From: Liolophura sinensis
Lineage: Eukaryota > Mollusca > Polyplacophora > Chitonida > Chitonidae
DNA: 64,000 nt
Direction of reading: 5' to 3'
NCBI RefSeq assembly: GCF_032854445.1
Contig: NC_088302.1
Span: forward strand, 40,368,191-40,432,190
Shown here: positions 41,601 to 53,600 of the stretch, piece by piece
Numbering within the stretch: position 1 is the stretch's first letter
Layout of the letters: each line of letters starts with the position of its first letter
Notes under the pieces: model-generated
What the model saw: the letters and a program-made list of their open reading frames with translations, nothing else
The model's database searches: none
What the model was told of the DNA's origin: nothing
Program-made: the position numbers and the translations under genes

Positions 41601-44600
41601 AACATTGCTTTAGTTTCCCTCAACCCAAAGTCTGAAGTCAGTGTAATATAGTGTCTAAAGGTTTTACAGAGATCAAGAAGTAAAGGAGACAGCTTCACAA
41701 CCAAATCAAAATCATTAACAATTATGTCCCTTGAATGATCCACACAACCTGTACTCTACTACCTGTTTTTACAAATCAGGGTGATCCACACACCCTGCAC
41801 TTTACTATCTGTCGTTACAAATCAGGGTGATCCAAACACCCTGCACTTTACTATCTGTCTTTACAAGTAAGGGTGATCCAAACACCCGGCACTTTACTAT
41901 CTGTCTTTACAAGTAAGGGTGATACACACACCCTGCAATTTACTATCTGTCTTTACAAATCAGGGTGATCCACACACCCTGCACTCTACTATCTGTCTTT
42001 ACAAATCAGGGTGATACACACACCCTGCACTTTACTATCTGTCTTTACAAATCAGGGTGATCCACACACCCTGCACTCTACTATCTGTCTTTACAAATCA
42101 GGGTGATACACACACCCTGCACTTTACTATCTGTCTTTACAAATCAGGGTGATCCACACACCCTGCACTCTACTATCTGTCTTTACAAATCAGGGTGATA
42201 CACACACCCTGCACTTTACTATCTGTCTTTACAAATCAGGGTGATCCAAACACCCGGCACTTTACTATCTGTCTTTACAAGTAAGGGTGATACACACACC
42301 CTGCAATTTACTATCTGTCTTTACAAATCAGGGTGATCCACACACCCTGCACTCTACTATCTGTCTTTACAAATCAGGGTGATCCACACACCCTGCACTT
42401 TACTATCTGTCTTTACAAATCAGGGTGATCCACACACCCTGCACTCTACTATCTGTCGTTACAAATCAGGGTGATCCACACACCCTGCACTTTACTATCT
42501 GTCTTTACAAGTAAGGGTGATACACACACCCTGCAATTTACTATCTGTCTTTACAAATCAGGGTGATCCACACACCCTGCACTCTACTATCTGTCTTTAC
42601 AAATCAGGGTGATACACACACCCTGCACTTTACTATCTGTCTTTACAAATCAGGGTGATCCAAACACCCGGCACTTTACTATCTGTCTTTACAAGTAAGG
42701 GTGATACACACACCCTGCAATTTACTATCTGTCTTTACAAATCAGGGTGATCCACACACCCTGCACTCTACTATCTGTCTTTACAAATCAGGGTGATCCA
42801 CACACCCTGCACTTTACTATCTGTCTTTACAAATCAGGGTGATCCACACACCCTGCACTCTACTATCTGTCGTTACAAATCAGGGTGATCCACACACCCT
42901 GCACTCTACTATCTGTCTTTACAAATCAGAAAAGTACTGGTAGTGAAATGTGCAGCAACAGGACAAAACAACGTAAGTCTAACTGTGATTTTGTTTATAA
43001 CCTGACTTCATGCTACACAGCTATGAGCCAGCAATTTTTAGATATATTTTTCAGTAATTGAATAATGTCAATACCCAGAATGAGAAAATGTTTTCTTACC
43101 TCTGCCTTCCTAATACTCTGCCGCAGCTCTTCCATCTTCTGTTCTGGGTCAAAGTTGTTAGCATCTTTGCCATCTTTACCTTCCTGGGGTGACTCTGGCT
43201 GCAACGCGAGACAGGGTAACAAAATAACAACAAAAACATCTTAGCATATGTATATGCTATATTCTTTTTTAGCCTAGAAGTTACAGTTGTCTGCAACAGA
43301 TGACTACCAAGCTGGCATGCTAACACCCTCTGCCCGAGGCTGCTTTATTGATATTTTCACGACGGTCTTACCTTATATTCTCCAGTTTGTAAAGCTTTGA
43401 GGGTTTTGTTGTAATCTTTGATAGCTCTAGTTTCTTTGGCGATTTTCGTTGCCCACTTCCTAGCCTCTTTTTCCACGGCATGCTCAGCATTATGATCCTT
43501 ACTGACTTTATTGCACTGAAAATCAAAAATATTCCTTCGATAGATATCGTATATGACAACACCTTCAAACACCAATTAAATAAATAAATACACAAATGAC
43601 AAAACCTAATACATTAATCTCTTACCCACGAGCACAGGCTCTTAACAATTAATACTCAGGCCACAAAAAGGCAGTTTATTATTGAAGCAGATTACTATCT
43701 ATGATTATTAATTATTAACTGCCTCACTGGAAAGCTTTGCTACTGACACCAGATGTGATGCCCAACCCAGTCACATTGTACTGACCCCAGATGGTTATTA
43801 CTTACCATATCCCTTTCCTAGGAGCACCTAGTTAAGAAGTCCTTTACTGTTAATGTTAAAATTTTGTCTCCAGCTTATATGACTTTTCATGGAAATAATT
43901 ATTATTACTTAGCCCAGAGTACCTAATTAGGAAGTCCTTTATTGTTGATGTTAAAATGTTGTGACTGAATCTAAGTCTCCAGATTATCTTGACTTTTCAT
44001 GGACATATGAGAAACTTGCACCAATCAAATAAATTAATTTTCACAGAAATATTGATCAATGTAAGAGGAAAGATAACAGCACTTTTGTTTGTTTCATTAT
44101 CATAACTGAATAGGCCTGCTTGATTACATGAATTTGGTTTAAGATAAACAGAAAGGAAAACAGAAGCAGGAAGCACAAGAAGTGTGTCTTACCGTATCAC
44201 CGTGGCAAGCATCAAACTGATATTGCACAAGATCCGTAAAAACAAGGTTATCATGCAGGAAGCACTGTAAATTGTACTGTCGGTTCACCTGAAAGATTAA
44301 ATCAGAATTAAAAGATTAAATCAGAAAATGTATGCTGTGTAGATTAGATTATTATATATCTATAAATATGGGCTAATGAAATCAGTCAGATAGTACCACA
44401 TCACCATCTTGTACTTGGAGCAATACTGGATCCTGTAGAGCCGTATTTTTTTCATTTCGTACAGTAGCAAAGGGAGGTAACTTTATATGCTAAAAGCCTT
44501 GGGCAGGGGGTGCTGCTGTGTTGTTTTGCTCTCCGCGTTTGTGTAAACACTGACAAGGAAATGTGGATGCAGGAGTAAATTTTATTATTTGTTGATTTCC

Positions 44601-47600
44601 GAATTCTGCAAAAGACTAAAGCGAAGATCAAAAGTGACTTCGGAATAAGCAAATGCTGGATACAGATTGCATTGCCTGCCGAGAACAGGGAGATTGAAAG
44701 AGCTTCCTCCAGGCCGGCTGAATCTGCATGTGTATCTTCCATTGTTATTTTTACGCCAGACAACTAAATTACTCCTGCTGGCAAGACAAACACAATCATT
44801 AACTTGTACAACTTACTAATCCTGACTGAACCAGAACTCGGCTAAAACACTCCTGCTGTCAAGACAAAGGCAATGATTAACTTGGACAACTTACTAATCC
44901 TGACTGGGCCAGAACTCGGCTAAAACACTCCTGCTCCATCCCGCTTGTTTCCACCGCTGTCTTCCCGATCAGGGTGAAGAAATCTTGAACTTTGTCATAA
45001 ACTTCACCATCCAACATCTTTAAAACAAAACAAAACAAAAAAAACATTTTAAGTGTTACTGTCCTCTTTAACTGAACCTGGCTGCTAAATTTATTTTGAT
45101 TGGTGTTTTACATCATACTCAAGAATATTTCATGTCAGCCAGCATTACAGTGGGAGGAAACTGAGCAGAGCCCAAGAGAAACCAACACTGGTTGCTCAAA
45201 AGGGTATCAAAATCTTATTAAAATTGTACTCCAATGAAACTGAAGAGTAGGATGAAAGTTCCACTTGTTGCCTATTATTACGAGACAGGTACAAAGATTT
45301 AAATTCTGATCTGACCTTTCAACTTTTACTACATTAATTAATTGTAGCTTTAATTACATTGTTTTCTAAGAGCTTTTCACTTGCATATGACCATGGTCAA
45401 GTGTATGGGTGGATGTAACTGACAAACGCCCTCACTTAAAGCCGCAGCTGAAAGAGCGAGAGATTTATTTATTTATTTGATTGGTGTTTTAAGCTGTACT
45501 CAAGAATATTTCATTCATACGACAGAGGCCAGCATTACGGTGGGAGGAAATGGGCAGAGCCAGAGGGAAACCCACAACCATCCGCAGGATGCTGACAAAC
45601 CTTCTCACGTACGTCTGGAGAGGAAGAGCGCAAGAGGTAACACATGCCATCATTAGTCAATGAAGGGCCTGACAGTCTCAGCACATAAACCGGGCTATGA
45701 GAAAAGGAAAATACTGACTGCTCCCTAGCATCACATAAGTCATCAATCACAGGGGAGGATAAATCATAATAACCAGACATTACGCATGCAGTTTCAGGTT
45801 GAATCCAATTTGTAGCTTTGAACACAGCTGAGCACGATATATCTAAATCCTAACACTCCAGACAACCTTCCCACACTTGAAAAGATTGATCTTTGTTCCA
45901 CTGAGGACATTTTTTCTTTAAGACATGAGTGTACTGTTACCATCTCCATGGTGATTTTATATCATTATGTACATCTGGCCGAATTAGATGAACACAGATT
46001 TTGTTCACTAACGTATCACCTATCATGCAGACATGGACAAGAACATGCCAGGCATATCACGATGATTATGTAGGCACGAACAACTTCTTTTATTCATAGT
46101 TGTACTCAGAAATTCCTAAAGCTTACACAACAGGGGTCTAGTTTCTGGGAAGACAAAACTGGAGAGACAAAGCCACACTTCCCCAGTTAAGCCCCAAGCA
46201 GACGGATTTAAACACATCACCTCACTTATCTCAAATGAGAAATTTGTACCACTTTATCGCTAGCAAGAGCCGGAATAAATTCACCTCTGTTTGCTTCATC
46301 TATAGTGTGAACCATACTAATTCATTTGACTTGCTCACTGTTCAGTACTTTTGGGATCACTGAAAATTGTTTGACCAAAGTTGCTTGAGATTCAACTGCA
46401 AAATAATATTTTTGCAATTTAATAACTATAAATGGTCACAATAAGAATCAAAAAAAATAATTATGATTTTATAGAAATGATAACTGCAGCCAGTTCATGC
46501 CACAGGATGTCAGCATGGTAAACTGACTACAGAAAGTCTGATAGATGTACAGTGTACATGTATGCCACAGGAATACATACTGGGTGTGAATTTCAAATGG
46601 TTGTTTACATGACCTGAGCAGATTTTGCTCAAGGAGACTCAAATCGAAATGGTTCCAGAGTTACATCACTTCATTAGTACAGAGATGACACTGGTGTGAC
46701 ATGCTCTGATGTGATGGTATCACTACACAGCCATGGTCAGACAAGCCACAATAGAACACAAGGTTCCCAGCACTGACAGTAATAATGTTTTTTTCAAGGA
46801 CTTTTGAGGACCTATCATAATAACCTATGTTTTCCTCAACTTTCAAACATTATTCTGTTCAAGTACAAATCTTGCAAAGCAGATTAATGGATACTATTTT
46901 GGTAGCTTATTTAACCTCAAAACCAGCACAATGCACATGTGTGTATATATGTAGGTCTAAGTTTTAATGTCATGCTTTTTTTTTTTTTTGTGAATGATTA
47001 AGTCATCATTAGCTAGGTGTGTGCACATGTACAAATACAGAACTGTGTCTTCTTGTGGCAAGGCGAGTCCATGCTGCCACTGAAATATCATCCATTATAC
47101 TGACACCAGGCCAACCAGTCCTATTTCCTTGCTCTGACCTCTCAATACTCAACACCAAGCGAAGTACCAATCTTAAAGTCTTTGGTATGAACCTAACACA
47201 CGAGGATATTTAACATCAGGGAATCAAATGGATGCACTTTCACATCTTTTTTCAAACCCTGATGCTTCAAGGACTTTCAAGTCGTGGCTTTCTCAGCAGC
47301 TTTTGTTGTTTTAATGTGTAATTCCTTGTATAATTTTAAAAAAAAATTATGAAATGTAATAAAAAAAAGATTTATGCCAATTGCTTAGACTGTGGCCGCT
47401 GCCACTAAAGCCTTACCGTCATGAGGTAAGGGAGATCTGTGCTGTAGTAGCGAATCTGATGAGCATTGGCAGCTGCTAGGTTGAGGATGTACTCGTTCCG
47501 AGATCCCGTCGCCTTCACTTCACAGGTTTCCCGCCGTGAGTTGAGCTGCAAAAACCACAATGGACATTATACTAAATGAAAATTCGCTTCACATGTTTAT

Positions 47601-50600
47601 CAAAATGACAAGCTGTGCATGTATGGGTTTTATGTCGTATTAACAATCTGTCAGTCATATGACAACGAGGAGTAATCATACCGTGTTGTCTCAGGTTGAG
47701 TGAGCCCATTTCGCCAAAGCACTGGCGCCTCCAAAGGCAGCAACAAGTACCATTTTTAAAGTCTTTAGTATGACCTAATCCAGTTTTGACGCTGTAATAA
47801 TTAGGCCACCGAAGAGGTAAAAATTGAAACAAAGGTACATGCATGCCTAGTCTTAAAAACTCTTGGTACTATTACCTACCCAAGTCTAGCATATGGTGGC
47901 ATAAAGTAATGTTTGTGTTTTTTTGTTTTTTGTTGAATGAATTCTTACAGTTATTACAATGGCATCCACATGAAATACATTTACAATTAAGATTAGACTG
48001 CTCTTCTACACACAAGTTGATCTTCACAGCATGGTAGGTATTGTGTTGTTTACATGGTACGATACTGAACGGTCCCTGTATGGTAACACTTTTAACATTA
48101 TCCTGCACTGCTGCTGTGCTACAATGCAAGGCCACCACACACTGTGTGACTCTCCACTGCAAATCACACAGCACAGTACTGTGTGGTGCTGTATAGCAGG
48201 GTTACCAGACAATACTGCATGGATCACAACTGTAAATCACACAGCACAGAATTGCGTGATGTTGTATAGCAGGCCTACCATAAAATACTATGTGCCTCAC
48301 AAATGTAAATCACACAGCACAGTACTGTGTGGTGCTGTATAGCAGGGCTACCATGCAATACTGCATGGATCACAACTGTAAATCACACAGCATGGTACTG
48401 CGTGATGTTGTATAGCAGGCCTACCATACAATACTATGTGCCTCACAACTGTAAACCACACAGCACGGTACTGTGTGGTGCTGTATAGCAGGCCTATCAT
48501 ACAATACTATGTGAATCACAACTGCAAATCACACAGCACTGTGTTGTGTGGCACTGTATAGCAGAGCTACCATACAATACTGTGTGGATCTCAACTGCAA
48601 ATCACACGGCACTGTACAGTGTGCATGGTCTGAGTGGTAGAGATATAAATCTGCTACAAAGTATTGCAGCTTTATGTTGGGAAATTTTCTGACCATGCAG
48701 TATTGAACTGTTCAGAACTCTTTAGCACTGCAATGTGATGGCATTTTGAGGTTACCGATATTGCAAGCAGAACTGCTAGAAAAAAATTAATGAACCCCTC
48801 CCCCCCCCCACACAAATCTCAGACGCTGGAAGCTTGTGGCATGCGTGTTTGCAGCCGGTTCACAATAGTCAAGGACGACTCCTATCATACTTTCTGTTGG
48901 TGCGCTCATCATTATTTAACCCCAGGAGAACTACCTTGTGAGACAAGCTCACCATTTCACAACCCCTGTCATACACAATGCTTACTTTGGCACAGTTCCT
49001 CTGGAGAGAAGCAACTGACTGAAAAAGACCTGTGGATTTCCTTTTTAATCTGAAAAACACCAAGAAAGCAGGAAAAATATTAGAAATCTGTAAACTAATG
49101 CTGAAGGAATCTGCTTGCATTCTAGTAAAGTGTCACAAAAACAATTTTCCAAACAAACAAATGTTGTCAAGTTTTTGAATTATAACAAATTAACAAGTGG
49201 ATATGCAAGTTTTTCAAGGTACATGTATGATCTCCAAAATCTAGGTGTTAACTTTTATTTTGTATCCAATGAAACCTTCAGTTTGAGCTACTGCTTTGTG
49301 GTTCCTGACTGGACTAGATCTCGCAGATTCCCCCAAGTGAATATATAGGAATCTTTTTGTTTGGTTTAAAATGAAAATATATTTATTTGGTGTTTTACGC
49401 CGTACTCAAGAATATTTCACGTAACTATTTCACTGATTATTGTGGGAGGAAACCCACAGAGCTCCCACAGGAAATGATGAAAGTAAAGGCCTTATGTGCA
49501 AAATCAATTCTGAAAGGCATTTAGGACAGTTTAAAAAGACCTAATTTTTACTATCAGAAAGAGCCAATTAAATCCAGCAATACAGACCAGAAGAACAATA
49601 CCTTGTGAAGCATAGTTTATTCATTTTCCTTCATCTGACAAATGTATTAAGAGTAGTATAGCATGTACATGTAAATGGTGCAACTATTGTTTTTTATTAT
49701 TATTTCCTTTTTGTTTCTTTTTTTTTTGTTTTTTTATTAAGGGTTTTCAACATCTCTTGGTAACAGTTCAGTCTCTCCACTGGCTTACTTATAGAGTTGC
49801 CTCCCCATAATACTATGTCTAGAGACACCCAGCACGATGTCCCACTAAGTCACCATAATGACACCGGTTCTATGGGTGCCCAGCTAACACTGGGCGCCAA
49901 ACCAGGCAATTCTGGAAACAAGATAACACTCCTTTTGTAATCCCTCTGTATGAACCCATGCAGCAGAGCACAATTTATCACAGAATGCTGCTTTGCCTGG
50001 ATGCAGCATTTGGTTTTTGCATTGTGCTCAACAATTCTATGCTGCTAACGAACTGTTGCCAGTCACATTATAAGGACACCAACCCAACCATGCAGTCCTG
50101 TTTCCTTGCTCTACAATCCCCTCAGTAATGAGTGCCAAGCATCAAGCAGCAACAAGTAACATTTTCACAGTCTTGAGAATGGCCCAACCTGGGTTTGGTT
50201 CCAGGTCTCCCGACCTCCACACTCTAGCCAAAGCGGTTGACTGGCCTTTCGAATGTCAATGATTACATAACATCAATGACATATAAGGATGTATCTTACC
50301 TCTCTTCTGCCTCAGAGGCTTTCGTCCTGGCCTCATGAGCCAAACCTTCGTCCACGGCGTAAACCTTATGAGCTTTGGTCATCTCTCGGACGCTCTGCGA
50401 CACTTCTGTTTGGATTGTGGCAAGCTGATCATTAACCTGACAGGCATAATCAGACATTTATTTTAGTTTACTATATTTATTTTATTTGACTGGGTTTTTA
50501 TGCCATTCTCAGGTATAGGATGATATTAACAGGAATATGTGTTGTTTCTTTGGCTTTTTGAATAATCTTTGCATAGAGCAAAGGCCAGCTTACATGTGTT

Positions 50601-53600
50601 ATGCAATTACTATATTTCATTTTAAGTTTGGCATTTTACAAGTGACATTTTATCTGGCCACTTAGTTATTTTCTTGTTTGATTAATTTCTTATCAGAAAA
50701 ATGTATGTTTGCATCAAAAGTACGATTTTATAGCCTTTATATGCTTTTGAAGGTGCATTTTTACATACCAAACTTTACATGGAATACAGTAAACTGCATG
50801 AACATGTACAGCATACATGTGCAAACACAATATAGCTTCACCTGTAGATTAAGGCTAGGAACCAGTCACTGACTTTTTCATCACGACAAGACTTTTTTCT
50901 TAATTGTTTTTAGTTGGTCGTTCTGACAAAGCGTAAATTTCATATGGAAAATGACCATGCATCAGTGAACACCGTTTGCCTAGGCTTTCTGTAATATTAG
51001 GGAATTCATAGTTACAGGTGCTTTGAAAGACGGACAGAGGTAAATCTTACCTTCTTCAGAACCTGAACTTTGGCAGCTTTAAGTGGTTTGTAAACTTCGA
51101 AGATTTTATCCTGGTAAACTTCAGCAGCCTGCAGCCGTGCTCTGGCCACTCGCTCCGTCTCTTCCAAGATACAGCGCCACACAGTGACAGCGGTCCTGCA
51201 CAAGGGAGACAACACAGGCTACTCATCATTCAAAACACAACAGTTAATATATCAAGCACAATAGTGACAATAATTCAGATGATCTTAAGCTGGCACCTGA
51301 AGTGAGTGGTCACTCAGTCAGGACATTAATCACCATCATTTTCCACTTATCATCTCACATAAGCATCCACTTCATTTTGCTGGGTATGGTTACAAGGTGT
51401 TATCGCAACAGTACAATAGGTGTCAATATTTACATATTTACTGTTATGTTCCACTACAAATTAGGCAGGACTCCAGATTCAGACTCTATGATCAATGAAC
51501 AACACATGGTTGCTTATTAATGAATGTAATGGTTTTTAGGTGGAGAAAACTCCCCCCAACTTCCCAGAGTCATGTACCTTAACAGCCTATGGCATATTGT
51601 CACACCCAAAACCTTGATATAATGTCACGATATTAAAAGATTATGCTTTCGTTAATAAGACAGAATGTCTTGCAACGAAATGGTATTCCAGTATAAAAGG
51701 ATCCTGAAAATACAATGTACATCTATGACATATTATCTTTCTTTTTTCAATGAAAGGTGCATGTAAAAGCTGATTTGCTGACAATTTTTACCCAATTTAC
51801 TGTAATTCTTCTAATTACATATAACCTGCTCCTTGTTGCCAACATATGAGTAACTGTTTGAAGAATAAACAATCTTAATCCATCTTTTCCCACATACTTA
51901 ATCCATCTAATGAACAACATAATCTTGTCTTACTTTTCTGCCAAGAAAAAAAAATGAAAAAGACAGGTAATTGTTTGCTTTTCTGCACTACTCCTACTCT
52001 CTCCAGAAAATTTACAAAAATTACACCCCTTTTCTATATTCAGTCTACATATTAAAAAAAGGGCTTGTGTTTTCATTAAAGTCACTGCACTGAAACATGT
52101 ATATCAATTATGTATATATTTTTGATACTAGTATTCACAGAAAGTAACGGAGCAAAACAGACATGCTAAAAAAAAAACAACCCATAGTTCTATGTGCATA
52201 GCAAGGAACAGATTCCTGCAATGTAATTAAGAGTGTGTAAGTGTAACAGTGATGACAACTCTTGTACATGTAGACATGCATGTACAGTCACAGTTCACTG
52301 CACAGGAGATCACTGATGCAAAGCTTACATAAAGAATTCTATACGTGCAAATTTAAACAATTAAGCAGTGTTTTAAAATCACAGAACACCCGCCCGCATG
52401 CTCTGTTTCTATTAGAACGGAATCTTTTCATTTTTTAACAGAACAACCAGACATTTATCTGAAAAACTGAAAAACTGCAATCTTCATCTTGATGAATCCT
52501 TTACTGATGAATCCATCTAGTCTCAAAAAGCTCCCATTTATCAGTTTCAAGGTATCTTGTGAGAAAGTAACAATGGCATGTAGACATCCAGTATGTCTGG
52601 AATTTACAAGCAGTGGAAACCACAGTCATTCGCAATTGCAGGTACCTGACCAACCTCCTCAGTCCTGGCTCAAAACCACTGCTGAACCAGCAGGTGTTGA
52701 ATTCGTTCCTGCAACGTCATTTTTCAGGAATTTAACAAATGGGCAGTGATCGAGTAAAGTAGCCGTCAATGACCTTGTACCTGCAGAACCAGTACTGTCA
52801 CATCTAAATGTTCTTAAAGAACTTCAGGTGTATTATATATTTACAACTGATTTCATTAACTTTTAAAGACACAGTCAAGGATTTTTTCACATACATCATG
52901 ATGATAAGATCTATTAGCGGAGGTAATGGGCGAGCTCAAAACAAACCACAGGCCTTTGGCAAGATACTAATAAACTTTCCAATATGTGATGTTATTTGGT
53001 GCAAGACAATTCTTCAACTATACAATGGTCACACCAGCAAGGTCAGTCACTTATTGGGCATCACAGACAAAACGATCTTTGGCTATGCCCTATTAAGAAT
53101 AAAACTGTATATACATCATATGTCTAAAAATTATTGCCTAAAGACAGTAGAGGAGTTACTAAATGTATCTAGATGTATACGTACTAAACATATCTGTATG
53201 GATGTATAAGATAAGCAACATTCATTTCCATATACCAATGGTATTAGCAATACACATTTATAAAAGACATAAGTGTTTGCTGAGTGCGAGCAAAAATGTT
53301 ATAATATCCATCCCTTTTCATATTTCTTCACATCCTGTTTTGGTGACAGATTATTAAAAGAATCTGACACCAAGTGTTACAGAATGTCAAAAGACTGTTT
53401 TCCTTCTGCCTGTGTTTGTAATATTGACACTGGACTTGAAGAGGCAAGTAGAACCAGCCAGTGCTTGTTACAGACGCTAGGCTCTCATTGTGAGTCACAT
53501 GACCTGATGGCTCTTACAACAATATAACATCCTCCCTGTGCAATAACAAGTCAATACCTCAAGGCTCTGTGCATACCTATATTCTGGCTGGTTCTTTCAG

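Larger units (their letters stand above)
45018..47416. other. Intron with two SINE fragments and a dispersed repeat
   Basis: SINE fragments at 45089 and 45465, a dispersed repeat copy at 47050-47215, otherwise AT-rich with nothing recognised. Confidence 0.6.
49050..50299. other. Intron with SINE fragment and dispersed repeat
   Basis: A SINE fragment at 49378-49475, T-rich low-complexity sequence at 49689-49740 and a dispersed repeat at 50036-50250. Confidence 0.6.

Noticed and set aside
41759-42927. CRISPR-like regular repeat array
   Set aside because: No unique spacers: whole 46-bp units are repeated, in an intron of a eukaryotic gene.
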